This document shows, piece after piece, positions 44,049-54,569 of a DNA stretch of 60,000 nucleotides. The notes under the pieces are model-generated. The model made no database searches and was not told where the DNA came from. It saw only the letters and a list, made by a program, of their open reading frames with translations. This DNA is from Mesostigma viride (Eukaryota > Streptophyta > Mesostigmatophyceae > Mesostigmatales > Mesostigmataceae): assembly GCA_009746045.1 (NCBI GenBank), contig RPFO01000312.1, forward strand, positions 2,229,279 through 2,289,278, given 5' to 3'. The first letter of the stretch is position 1. Each line of letters starts with the position of its first letter. The position numbers and the translations under genes are program-made.

Positions 44049-46502
44049 CTATGGCCGCCCGTGTAAGGGGTCCATGAGCCCACGGAGCAGGGGGTACTGC
44101 CTCTCCGCCTTCTCCTCCAGCTTGGTGAGGGCATCTGCAGGGTTGTCCACACCAGGCACATGTTCAATGTGAGCTAGGTAGGACATCTCCTTGAGCAACA
44201 AGTAGTCAAGGTCCCTGCTCCTGGCCAGCTGCCTGTGCACAAATTGCACCATGCCCATGCTATCAGTCCTCACCAGTGTGTGCAGCTGCAACCTACAGGA
44301 AGCCACTTGACATAGCTGGTAGAAGAGCTCCCTCAAGTAAAGAGCAGTATGCAGCCCTTCACAGATTGCCCTGCACTCAGCAATATCACTGCTGGGTGTA
44401 ACCCTGTTCTGCAACCGACTGTACCAGGTAACAAGTGAGGTGTGATCTTGCTCCAGGGTAACTAATGCTGCTGCCCGGCCCCTGACCTCTGTGACCTTCC
44501 TATTGTCCATAGAACTGTCTACATAGAGAACCATGTCAAGGGGCTTGTACAAATCCACAGGACCCAGTATGAGAGGGGGAGACATCATGACAGCCTGCAC
44601 CACACTCTCAGCACCCACCTCAACCAGCTGGGAATCAGTAAGTCGACTCAGAACCAGCAAGTCAGGGGCACATATACTTGCAAGCCATGCCAGCATGCCC
44701 CTGATGGTAGCACACCTAGCCTGCGTGATGGGCTCCTGCAATGCATCTACAATCTGCTGTGGGTAGTCCTTACCACCCTCCATCCTGATGAACCACGAGC
44801 CCTTGGCTTGGAACAACGTAGCCTGCATGCCACAGAAGACCATAGGCTCATTCTCCACCATGTGCTGTATCTTACCCAGCTCAAACCGCTTCTGGATCTT
44901 AGCCAAGACAGCCTCAACCCAGTCTGGTGGACCTATGAGATGCAGGTCATCACCATGCAGTGAGGCAAAGACAGGAAGGCCATTGTAGGACCCTTGGAAC
45001 AAACAGGGATCCACTGGAGACACAGAAAACCCACAAGTATTCTTCAAGAATTTCTCTAGGCTCTTTCTCCAGATAATGGGACTGGACCTGAGACCTTCCA
45101 ACCCTTTCAGAATTCTCAGGTACCTGGCCTTTATCTCTGCTCTCCATACAGCAGGTACAGTCACAAAGAAAGGAGGGATATCTCTCCAAGTCTGCCTAGC
45201 CTGATCTTGGTCACCCTTGAGAAAAGCCCTCTTGAAATCAATCAGCACAGAGCTATAGGGCACACCCTTAACCAGAAAAGACAGAAATATACACAGCAGA
45301 ATCCTCCACGTGTCATGCAGCATCCCTGGAGTATAGAGCTCCTCATCTAACAACTGGCCAGTGCCATGATACTCGGTTACAACTGGTCTGACATGTGGCA
45401 CCTGGACACCATCAACCTCCTTGAGCTTGAGGACAAACATCAATCTGAGCAGCTGGTGAACTTCTGGCAGCTCATCCACAGGTTCTGCACAGTTGGAAAC
45501 TATCCACTCATGCCCAGAAGCAACAAAGCCAAGAGTCCATGCCTTAGCCATCTTGGGGCTCTGCATCATCTCGACTAGCTGGCGCCAGGGAATAGGACTG
45601 TGAGCAGCTATCTGGTACCTGTTTACCCCTAACTGCCTTGGATCAAAGGTGGTTGGGATTATCAACAAGTCCTCAGCTATGGGCTCCTGACTCTGAGGAC
45701 CCTCAGCTGGCTGACTCCTAACAGCCTTCACCGCCACTGCAAGACCCTGGGAATAGTGATATCTTTCAAGGGGGAGGCTGCCCCTGCCTTCTAGTGCCAA
45801 CTCATCAGAGGTCAAAGTAACCCCTGGCATGCACAAGAAGTTCTGTCCCAGAATGGCAGGCCCCTTATAGCCCTCTACCACACAGAACGTGGTGGGCACC
45901 CCTAAGATAGGCACACTCACTTCCCCAAGGATCTTCATGGACACCTTTCCTGAGAAATCAGACACAGCAAGGCAACTGGGATGGGACATCTGTAAGCCTA
46001 CAGCATCCTCTTCCCTGATGACAGACACCTGTGAGTTGGTATCTACCTCCATTGTAGCTGCCCAGCACGACCCCCACCCCGTGAGCTTGGATACCTTGGG
46101 ATCATGTTTGCTGCGCATGAGTGCTCGGATGACGTCCGCCATGAGAGGCCCCCGGGCCTTAGGTGGCTGCCCCGTCCCCTCTGGCCTTGTGACAGTTGCT
46201 TCAGCAGCCTCCTCCTGCTCGTCATCTTCCAGCAGGGACAGACCATCATCCACCACCAGAGGATTGTTAGCTGCTGCTGCCTGGCTCTGGCCTGGCTCCT
46301 CAACCCAGCTGGGAGGGCCTGGCCCGTCTGCAGGCCAGATTGCATGTGGCCTTCTTTCCTTGACATGAGCCCAGGACAACCTGTACACGTGCCTTGGATC
46401 CTTTTCCAAAGCCACCAGGCAAGATCTGTTAGCTTCTCCACACGAGTGACAACCCCATCCTGCCACTTCCCCCGCTTGCCTGGAATAGATGGTTCCTTCC
46501 AC
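44049..46502 (-). CDS. pol: Element E protease, reverse transcriptase and RNase H
   Basis: One 817-codon open frame. Residues 1-60 appear to be out-of-phase integrase tail and acidic linker. The protease (about 150-235) has MEVDTNSQVSVI, MKILGEVSVPILG and GPAILGQNFLC. RT: HVRPVVTEYHGTG, VLIDFKRAFLKGD (motif A), GLEGLRSSPIIWRK, then FASLHGDDLHLIG with HGDD at 44957-44946. RNase H: YVDSSMDNRKV, TWYSRLQNRVTPSSDIAECRA-like block, VRTDSMGMVQFV and VPGVDNPADALTKLEEK. The frame is intact. Start unknown, since fusion to the integrase frame by frameshift is likely. Confidence 0.88.
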   Translation of the reverse strand: MEGTIYSRQAGEVAGWGCHSCGEANRSCLVALEKDPRHVYRLSWAHVKERRPHAIWPADGPGPPSWVEEPGQSQAAAANNPLVVDDGLSLLEDDEQEEAAEATVTRPEGTGQPPKARGPLMADVIRALMRSKHDPKVSKLTGWGSCWAATMEVDTNSQVSVIREEDAVGLQMSHPSCLAVSDFSGKVSMKILGEVSVPILGVPTTFCVVEGYKGPAILGQNFLCMPGVTLTSDELALEGRGSLPLERYHYSQGLAVAVKAVRSQPAEGPQSQEPIAEDLLIIPTTFDPRQLGVNRYQIAAHSPIPWRQLVEMMQSPKMAKAWTLGFVASGHEWIVSNCAEPVDELPEVHQLLRLMFVLKLKEVDGVQVPHVRPVVTEYHGTGQLLDEELYTPGMLHDTWRILLCIFLSFLVKGVPYSSVLIDFKRAFLKGDQDQARQTWRDIPPFFVTVPAVWRAEIKARYLRILKGLEGLRSSPIIWRKSLEKFLKNTCGFSVSPVDPCLFQGSYNGLPVFASLHGDDLHLIGPPDWVEAVLAKIQKRFELGKIQHMVENEPMVFCGMQATLFQAKGSWFIRMEGGKDYPQQIVDALQEPITQARCATIRGMLAWLASICAPDLLVLSRLTDSQLVEVGAESVVQAVMMSPPLILGPVDLYKPLDMVLYVDSSMDNRKVTEVRGRAAALVTLEQDHTSLVTWYSRLQNRVTPSSDIAECRAICEGLHTALYLRELFYQLCQVASCRLQLHTLVRTDSMGMVQFVHRQLARSRDLDYLLLKEMSYLAHIEHVPGVDNPADALTKLEEKAERQYPLLRGLMDPLHGRP

Positions 46503-47407
46503 ATCCTGACCTTCAGCCCCACCTGAGGCCTCAGCACATTCCAGTTCTTGTCCTTACGTCTCAGCTGGGCAAATAACCTATCTGCCTTCCTAAGACTGGC
46601 CTGCACCACGTTCTCAGGCAACAAGCTATACTGCAGGGCCAGGGGAGAGACAGCCACACCATCAAAGTAATAGTTAACCCTGTGGTTCAGCTGCTCTTCT
46701 ATCCCCTTACACCAGGCTGCCCTCTCTAAGGCAGATGCCACAAGTGGCACTGACTCTGCTGCTAGCACCACTGTCTTCACTTCACGTATGGATCTCTCTA
46801 CAGCCCCTTGCTGCCCATGACTCTCCCTGGGGACTACTACCAGCTTACAAGGCAGCTGGTCCTGATGCTTGAGCAAACAGTCAAACTGCAAGTCTGCCTG
46901 CACACTCTTGCACACCCCAAAGCCTGGGATCAGGGCCTTCATACCCAACAACAAGTGGTGCTCCTGCATACCAGGCAGAACGTCTATCAGCCTATATCTG
47001 CTGAACCTGTCCACTGCCACCAATATATACAAGCCCCTGATATGCTGGATATCCATCTGGATGTCGCCACGCTCCCTAGCAGGCTCCCTAGCATGGGACT
47101 GAGGTGGGTGAACAGCATTCTCCTGGCAACCACAGTTCTCAGCAGCAGCCTGGCATGCCTCCCACAAAGGCTCCCTACCTAGCTTCCAAGCAAACATTGC
47201 TGCCTGCCCAGAATGCCCAAACATATGATGCAATCTATGGCCAGCCTCAGCATAGCTCAGCACTCTGTCAGTACTGACCTGGCGAGACGTCTGAACCGTG
47301 TGTGGGGACACATGATCCACTCCTGAGGTTCCAGGGCTTCCCTGCAGGCCATCCTGACGCCCCAAGTCAGGTCCTGCACCCTGGACCGCTCCAGGCCCTT
47401 CCAGCAA
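46400..47407 (-). CDS. pol: Element E integrase
   Basis: The frame has AGHRLHHMFGHSGQ and ENCGCQ (zinc-binding HHCC), GDIQMDIQHIRGLYILVAVD (first Asp region), KSVQADLQFDCLLK (second Asp) and GQQGAVERSIREVK (Glu). Second Asp to Glu spacing is about 31. The C-terminal part NWNVLRPQVGLKVRMWKEP and GKWQDGVVTRVEKL resembles the integrase tail domain. The frame stays open to 46043, but coding after about 46430 seems to pass to the overlapping protease frame. No protease motif lies between the gag knuckle and this integrase. Confidence 0.82.
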
Positions 47408-47615
47408 GGTCCTTGGCCCTCCAGGCCAGCACCTGCTGGAGACCCACCACCTGCATGAGGCATAGGGAATTCAGCTGCAGCATTGTTATTGCAATCCAGT
47501 GGAAGAACAACATCTTTACACCCTTGGTGCTGCACAAGGGGCACACCCCCATCCTTATGTACATCCAACACACCTTCCCCAAGGGGTGATTGACTATTTA
47601 CAGGGGATGATGTAG

Positions 47616-48971
47616 CTAGTCACTGCTGCCCCGACTGGCCCCCTGCCCCAGCAGGCTTGGCCTTCCTGTCAGGACACTCACGACGCCAGTGACCTTCCTT
47701 GCCACACACAAAGCATGCTCCACCCTTCTTCCCAGACCCAGCCCCACCCTTGCCAGGCTTCCCTGGCCTCCCTGAGACTGTCCACCCTGCTTGCCCTGGT
47801 TGCCTTGAGCTTGGCCCTTGCCTTGCCCTTGGCCACCCTTACCCTGCTGACCACCAGCTTGCTGGCTCCCAACCCCTCCTTGGGAACCTGCACCCTTGCC
47901 ACCCTGAGCCCCCTGCCTCTGGCGCCTGAAGCGCTTACGCTTGTTGGGCCTTGCCCCATCACGGGCTGGGTACCCGGGGACATCACCTTGGCCCTGCACA
48001 GCGGAGGTGGCATTGCTGCCATGGGACTGGATAGCTTTGCAGGCAGGATCTGGCTTCCTTATGCTGAGGATTACAAGCTCCAGAGCACGCAAGGAGCCAT
48101 CAGTCTGGTTAAGAAACATGCGGGCACTGTTCCTCCCATCCACACTCAAACCCATACGGTCCAGGAAATAGTCTGCCAAGGCCCTATCTGTGACCAGGAA
48201 GCCATACTTGGCCCCCTTGTCTCTGATACGGTTGAGCCTAGCCCATTCCTCTGCCACAGGCCCACTATCTCAAAGGTGTCATACTGATGTTTATAGTAGT
48301 TGGTGAGGTTGAGAACCTTGTCAGAGAACTCCTCCCTCAACCCATCCAGGAACTGTGCCCAGGTTAGCTTATCCTTGACACCAGTCCTAGCCTTTTCCCT
48401 GACACGCTCTGACGAGTCCCTGTTGCACGTGGACGAGTGAAACACTTGCACTAGGTTGACAGTGGGGTCCACGGAGAGCACAACCAGCTCCATGTCCTCT
48501 AGCCACTTGTCTAGCTTCCTGTGCTAGTGGTGGGTTAAGAGGCTTTTGTCCATTCATAAGCGTGACTGCACTCATGTGAGGTCTCGACCCTGGCAGCGCC
48601 TTCACCGGCTCCACCACAGTGGGTGTCACAGCAACAACGCCACTTGGGCCAGCAAGCACAGGGGAGAGCACATCCACGTGAGGCCTCTTACCATTGCCGT
48701 CAGCGGAGGTGTCCCTCTTACGCTTCTCCACGGCAGGTTGCCCATTCGCCACCGTTATTGCATCAGATGCTCCTAGTGCCCGCGCCTTGCGCGCCTCCTC
48801 CACCGAGTCTTCGTGCCGTCTCTTGCTGCCTGGTCTCTTTCCCCCATCGCCCTCGCTGGCTGGGATCGCCTCCCCCACCAGCTGCTCCTTGTCTTGCCGA
48901 GGCTCCTGGCTTGCTCCAGCCGGTGCCTCCATCTCGCCCTTGTCGCCGTCTCCCGGTTTGCCACGAGGCAT
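47616..48971 (-). pseudogene. gag: Element E gag, frameshifted
   Basis: Starts MPRGKPGDGDKGEMEAPAG. The first part is charged and low-complexity (KRKRDTSADGNGKRPH). After a frame change near 48490, a capsid-like stretch follows (LTWAQFLDGLREEFSDKVLN, YKHQYDTFEIV), then another change near 48250 (MAEEWARLNRIRDKG, YFLDRMGLSVDGRNSARMFL). A Lys/Arg- and Gly/Gln-rich linker leads, in a further frame, to CFVCGKEGHWRREC, a C-x2-C-x4-H-x4-C knuckle (about 47710-47670). The Gly/Gln linker corresponds to the poly-Asn tract in element A. Confidence 0.7.
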
Positions 48972-49065
48972 TATATACAGTGGGAGGCAAAACAAAACAG
49001 GCGATAGACAAGGAAAACAGGCTCAAGCGCTGGTGCTGCCTGAAGAAGCCGCTGGCTGCTCCCAG

Positions 49066-50179
49066 CTATGCCTCCTCCTCACGCTCCTGCGCTGTGCGTG
49101 CCACCGGTGTCCCCACGCGTGGAACTGAGCGGACCTCCTCCGCGTTGTAAGGACCTAGCACACGGCTCACCGGCCTCCCGGCTGGTGTCTGCTCTACCGG
49201 CAGCCTAGGCGCACTGCCACGGCGATACCACTGCAGGTTCCTGACCCACCGACTGCCACCACCCCGCCTGTCGTTCCGTGACCCCCGACCAATCTCAGCG
49301 AAGTCGTGTTCTGGCTCAAACGGGATATGCAACTCCGCCCTACGCCGAGCTGAGTAGCCTCGTTTGTGCCGTCCCCTTCGTCAATCTGCTGTGACGAACG
49401 AGCTATGATGCCCGTTGGGCGATCCACGAACTCGCTGTGAAAATCCTCGTCGGTGACGTCCCGACCGGTGATGACTGTCACCGTTGGCCCACACGCCCCC
49501 GGCCTGCTTTGCAACCTCGGTGTATCCAAGGTCGACCAAATGCCGGCTGGCGTGTCGTGATCACCCAGTGATCGGCGTGACCACGCGCCTCTTGGATCAA
49601 GATATTGACCAGGTGCTCACACGTCTGAGCCACCACTTCAGCCGAATCCCACGGACTGTCGGCTTCACGCGTCTGCGCGTCCCGTATAATATGTGACGCG
49701 TCGGTCCCCTCCCCCAGCGAGCTTGTCGCCACCCAGTGGTTATACAATCTGGTACCACCTAAACAAATGGCCACCAGTTGGCCCAGCGTTTCACGCGCTA
49801 AGTCCAGCGCCTGAATGGTGACGTGCCCGCCCTGGTACGCAACCTCCAAACTGTAGATCAACGAAGCAATTTCGTCGCGAATAGCGACGAGCCGCTCCGT
49901 GCAGACCCGCCCCGTTTCCCCTGGCGACGTCGTCGCCCTTATCCTCATCACCACAGGGTCGTTTGCCGACGGCCCTGCTGCGTTCCGAACACAGCTACCC
50001 AACCTCCTTCCGCAAGACCCCTCGCAACGTAGGCGGCCTGCACAAATGTAGAAGCGTTGGATGGGTGGGAATAGGGGAAAAATGCGTTCTCGCGCGCTGG
50101 CAACTCGGGAGCTGCTTCGCGCCTGGGGATGACTCAGGTGTCTCGACCCGAGCCTCGGCCGACATGAAAAACCTTGCAC
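49066..50179 (-). pseudogene. Element E ORF0: upstream ORF between 5' LTR and gag, unknown function
   Basis: Three overlapping minus-strand frames (50179-49478, 49529-49194, 49332-49066) read as one ~360-residue protein with two frame changes. The best-looking part is ERLVAIRDEIASLIYSLEVA, TIQALDLARETLGQLVAICL and DSAEVVAQTCEHLVNILIQE, probably helical. Later LHIPFEPEHDFAEIG-like and RPVSRVLGPYNAEEVRSVPR. It ends about 95 bp before the gag start. It could be an extra gene or the true N-terminus of gag. Not recognised. Confidence 0.45.
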
Positions 50180-50199
50180 AACAGAAATGCAATAGTACG

Positions 50200-50847
50200 A
50201 GTTAGCGAGCAGCCAGAACTGTGAGTTCCTGGTCTCTCACGCCACACAACGGGATGAGCCAAAGTTGCAAGGCAGCAACCTTTTAACCCGTGCACCAAGC
50301 CACGACCACGGTGAGCGGTTCCACGTCCAATGTGGGAGCCTCGGTTCGTGCTTGCCAAGATAGCTGGTCATCCCCCATGACCAAGCTATATCCTTTGCGT
50401 TGTTCCTCGTTCCCATCGGCGTGACGAGGCACGTGCAGGCAGGCAAGCAAATCCTCAACGTCCACTGGCATCAGTGCAGAGCCAGGACGAACTGGATTTG
50501 CCTAGACTCTGCAACCTAGGAAGTACAGGACCTGTCACAAGCCTGCAAGGCCTAGTATCCTTGCAGACCTGTGCCAGTTCCTGTAGTCCACCAGTCACAG
50601 GCTGCTGCTCCTCTGGTCTACGTGGACCACAGTCACGTGATAGTCAGGCTAAGCCTGCGCAGGCACGGCCTGCCACGTGTCCTGTCCACTACACCAGAGG
50701 ACTGTACCCCAGTCGGCCACGGACGGCTAGGACTTCGGGACCTCATATCTTTCTTGTCCCTTGTCTGTTTCAGGCGGTCAGCACGGCGTTGGAAAGGTCT
50801 TTCCAAACTGCATCCACTTAGCATATTGGTTGCCCAAAATGCTAACT
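50200..50847 (-). repeat. Element E 5' LTR
   Basis: 648 bp, partner of 42393-43039. On the sense strand the LTR ends GCTAACT and the next bases are CGTACTATTGCATTTC, with no TGG-type primer-binding site. The outer flank is the ATAGT target copy. Confidence 0.93.
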
Positions 50848-52495
50848 ATAGTTGCGAAACGCGGGATAAAACGCCTATAGTAAGAAGCAATCCCTAAAAA
50901 ACTACGTACACCTTTAACGTCGGTAGGGGTAGGCCATTCCTGAATTGACTTAGTTTTATCCGGGTCGGTAGCGACCCCGGCATCTGACAGAACGTGACCT
51001 AAAAATGGGACACTCCTACCCGAACGAACTTTAGCACGGCGCGCCCACAAAGAATTTTCAGCCATTATTTCTAATACTTTCTTTAAATCACGTAGGTGCG
51101 TTTCAAAATCAGGAGAGTAAATAAGGATATCATCTAAGTAAGCTTGAGCACAAGAACGGTCATGCTCAGATAAAGAAACAGAGGAGAAGGAAGGATCCTT
51201 TAAATCAGAGGACACTTGAGGAAGGTGAGAATTCCCCATAACAGGTCTAAGCACTTCATTCATTATAACATTTGAAAAGAGGCAGGAGAGTTACAGAGTC
51301 CCATAGCCGCTACTCTAAACTGGTAATGACCAAAAGGGGTAGCAAAGGCGGTTTTATGGCAATCCTCAGGAGCTATGCGTAGTTGCCAAAAACCATCCGC
51401 ACAATCCAGTACTGTGAAACAGGTAGAACCTTTAACCTTATTAAATATATCATCAATACGAGGTAGAGGGTATTTAGACTTCACAGTAATATCGTTTAAC
51501 TTCCTATAATCAGTAACTAGGCGAAACTTGCCATTTGGCTTAGGAACTAACAGGACACCAGCGGAGTAGGGGGAGTTACTAGGCTCTATCAATCCTGCTT
51601 CTAATAGGGACACTAAAATCTGTTTTAGTTCCTTTAATTCGGTAGGGCCCATTCTATACATCGGAGAGTGCGTAGGAACTGCACCGTCCTTGATAACTAC
51701 ACGGTGTAAAACAGAACGAGGAGGAGGATAAGAAGGGGTCTTTTCTTCAAACACTTTTGAGGAATCTATCACAGCCATGTATCTTACTATTTCATTTTCA
51801 GTAAATCCCACTCCTATTGTTTCCACTGTGTTTACATCTATTTCCACACTATTATTAGTGATAGGTATCTCCTGTACTTCTAACTGAAGGAACATACATA
51901 ATAGGTATCCATATTCCTTTAGTTCAGATCGCAATTCGTCATTGGACATTAATACTTCAGGTATAGGTCTTACAGGAGGATCAACAGGTGTATGAGGAGT
52001 AATATCTACCAAGGATAAATTTTCTAATCTATAATGACGTTCCGGTACCCAGTAAGAGCTATCTGGAAACCAAATGACCATAGTATCATAATTAATAGTA
52101 ATCTTATTATCCTGGTGCCAATCTAATCCTAGTAATACATCAGCTGTGGTGATAGGGCCTATAGTGGCCGTCAGGTTGACAGTACGTCCTTGTATGACCA
52201 GGGGAAGGGACACCGTACCCGGGGAATGACTGGTGCGACCGTCAGCATAATGGACAGTGACCGTTTTTGTGTGAGGGATAGGGACTAGTCCTAAACGCCT
52301 AACTAGGGCCTCGCTCACAAAGGAGCTAGCCGCACCACTATCCACTAACACAGAGACATTCAAAAGTTCATCAGCATGCAAGAAGGGGTCTACAACAGTA
52401 TGAGGAACGGTTAAGCCACCATTCAAGAACATAAGAGGACGCACACGTAGTGGTAGGGATGATTCAGCTCCTACAGAGGTTATAAAAACAGGCAA
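50848..52495 (-). pseudogene. pol: Element F protease and reverse transcriptase
   Basis: Protease: VSVLVDSGAASSFVSEALV (DSG) and ADVLLGLDWHQ. RT: EEKTPSYPPPRSVLHRVVI, MYRMGPTELKELKQIL, GLIEPSNSPYSAGVLLVPKP, FTVLDCADGFWQLRIAPED, GLCNSPASFQML, then YLDDILIYSPDFE (YLDD) and KGVRSFLGIASYYRRFIPRF. At 51263 two extra bases after CAAATGTTA create stops and shift the frame before MNEVLRPVMG. The gag-protease junction at 52495-52594 is also out of frame. Sequence then meets element E at FATI. Confidence 0.9.
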
Positions 52496-52593
52496 GCAAA
52501 AATTATTATCTGGGGTACTATCTAAGGACCTGTCCAGGTTACCCCCGGCTGACAGGCCTACTGTTCCCCCTCCCCCCCCAAATCCATAGGAAC

Positions 52594-54293
52594 TTACCCC
52601 GAAGAAGACCCTGGCGAAAAAGCCACTGCTGGAGGGTCACGAGGGATCGAAGAGGGTGCGGGAGCCTGATTATCATAGGGGAACCCTGGGGGTCCTGTCT
52701 GCACAGCATTCAGCCTACTAGGGGTAGCTGAGGGAATGCGTCCTGAAGTGGGACGAATAGGAGCACGCTGAGGGGTACGAGGAGGGCGAGCGTCGGGATG
52801 AGGGGGAGCGCCCGAAAGGAACTTGGGGCACTCACGTTTAAGGTGACCTACTTCCTTACAATGATAGCATGTGATATGAGAGACATCCAGAGCTGAAAGG
52901 TCAGTCACACATTTATATCTAATTCTTCTACATAGGAGTTCTCCTCCTCAGGGGTAAGACTAATATTATTAATACGGGAACGGGTAGGAAGAGAAGGCGT
53001 GGTGAAGAAATCTGCTACTCGTAAGAGATGCTGACGCACATGCTTGAGGGGCAGGTCAGTAAAACGGTAGGCAGAGAACTGGCGCTTTACTTCACGTAAT
53101 AAGGGTCTACTGAGGCCCTGTAGGAAGCGAGCACGTACTTCTGCGCCCGACAAATCCCTAATTCGTACCATCTGTGCATCAAATTCTTTCATATACTCCT
53201 TAAATGATTTAGTACCCTGCTGCAAGGTACCAAAGGCTAATCTATCCTGCCAATCTGCATCAGGAGGGACTAAATGGTTCTCTAAACGCTTAAACAATTC
53301 TGCTACTGAGTTAGGGTAGGCATGAGAGGCCAAAGACTCACACTGGATGAGGTTAGCAAGCTCAGGAGTAATGCAGGTAGTAAGATAGTGAGGGACTAGT
53401 ACAGCATCAGAGAGACGCCATCTATTATGATTCTGCCACGACTCTGTGTTCTGGGTAAGCAACATAATAAAAGTGAAAAACTGTTGAGGGGTAGACTTGA
53501 CATCCAGCTTGGGAAGGTTAGCAAAGAGGGGAAGAGCAGGGGGCTTAGGGGGATTAGAAGAGTCAGTTTTTCCCATAGGGCCACTATCTTCCACTGCTAC
53601 ATAAGCGGGATAGAAAGGAGGAAGAGGAAAGGTTTTGGGAAGGGGTCTAGAAGGGGCCACCGTGTCAGGCTGGTGCCCATAGGAGAAGGGAACAGTATAT
53701 TGCTCACGAAGAGAGGAGTAGGCAAAATGATCATAATTTCTGTCATCTAGAGGCATGGTGCTGAAATCACTATTAACTTCTAAATCAGCCACACGGGTAG
53801 GGACCTGGGCAGCCTCATAGGCCGTATCAGGGTAGGACCAGGAAGCAGGTGGGTAAAAGGGAACTGCACTAGGGCGCCCAGAAGGGCCGACAGGAGCAGA
53901 GGTACGACCCGTGTTAAAAGCAGGCATGGAAGGCACAGGGTGGGAAGGAGGCCTAGAAGCATTGTTAGTTAGTGAGGACCTGCTGGAGGGTTGAGCCAAG
54001 GTTGCAGGAGGGGCAGGGGCCTGGTTCACAGCAAAAGAGGGTTCATCACTAAATCTGACACGTTGTTCAAAGGTAGGTGGGGTAATTGAGGGACGACGGC
54101 GACCACCAGTAACAGGAGAAGGAGGTGAGGTACGCAGATTACCTTGAGGAGTGAGATGGTGCACCGTTTCCAAGGAGTCCCGTCGGTTACCACGAGTATT
54201 GTTATTGTTATTAGTATTATTGTTATTATTATTATGAGTAGTAGTAGTAGTATTGGTAGGTATAGGCGACATATCTCCACCCACTGGATCCAT
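52594..54293 (-). pseudogene. gag: Element F gag
   Basis: Starts MDPVGGDMSPIPTN followed by Thr/Asn runs, a Pro/Ser-rich N-terminus, then a retrotransposon-gag capsid (PQQFFTFIMLLTQNTESW, SVAELFKRLENHLVPPDADW, RARFLQGLSRPLLREVKRQF). An apparent GT duplication at about 52907 makes AATGTGTGA and stops the frame just before VTDLSALDVSHITCYHC. The zinc knuckle CYHCKEVGHLKREC follows in the new frame and ends at 52594. Close relative of element B gag. Confidence 0.88.
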
Positions 54294-54569
54294 CTTTAAT
54301 TAAGGAAAGGAATAGGAATCTAAATGAAAGCAACAAGAGAAAAAGGAAAAACCTTGAATGTCTGAAGCAAGGACACAATTAAAATCAATCCTTTTTAACA
54401 ACAGTAATGGATAGGGAGCCAAACTTTAAGGTGAGAGGAGTATCTGAGGTAGATGAAGATGCAGCCCGTTTAGGGGGAGAAGAAGGAGGAGTAGCAAAGA
54501 CTAGAGCTTCTACGGGAGGACGACCATGAGGAATAGGGCGTACGTGCAGGCTTAAATCTGATTGGCTAT
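54294..54569 (-). other. Element F leader, with possible upstream frame
   Basis: Between the gag start and the insertion of element G. A minus-strand frame ending at 54385 (VEALVFATPPSSPPKRAASS ... LTLKFGSLSITVVKKD) is open up to the G junction, so its start is lost. It may be a short upstream ORF or chance. Confidence 0.35.

Larger units (their letters stand above)
42393..50847 (-). mobile_element. Element E: full-length copia-like retrotransposon with AG...CT LTRs
   Basis: LTRs of 647 and 648 bp, differing by one base as I read them, enclose an upstream ORF, gag, integrase, protease, RT and RNase H on the minus strand. ATAGT target copies (42388-42392, 50848-50852) flank it. Collapsing them joins RFATI to AAPINHLL in element F pol. 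The domain order integrase-protease-RT is not that of known copia or Ty3 elements, and element A shares it. Frameshifts in gag and between integrase and protease frames break it or are recoded. Confidence 0.9.
35273..54569 (-). mobile_element. Element F: chromovirus with two extra post-pol ORFs, nested insertions
   Basis: From right to left on the minus strand: leader, gag (54293), protease-RT, RNase H-integrase with chromodomain (end 38618), ORF3, ORF4, a polypurine tract and the 3' LTR (35273-35837). Element E (42393-50847) and a TIR element (39343-40686) interrupt pol; both junctions restore the frame on removal. Element G is inserted in the leader at 54570, so the 5' LTR is not in the window. 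Without insertions the visible part is about 9.5 kb. Confidence 0.88.
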
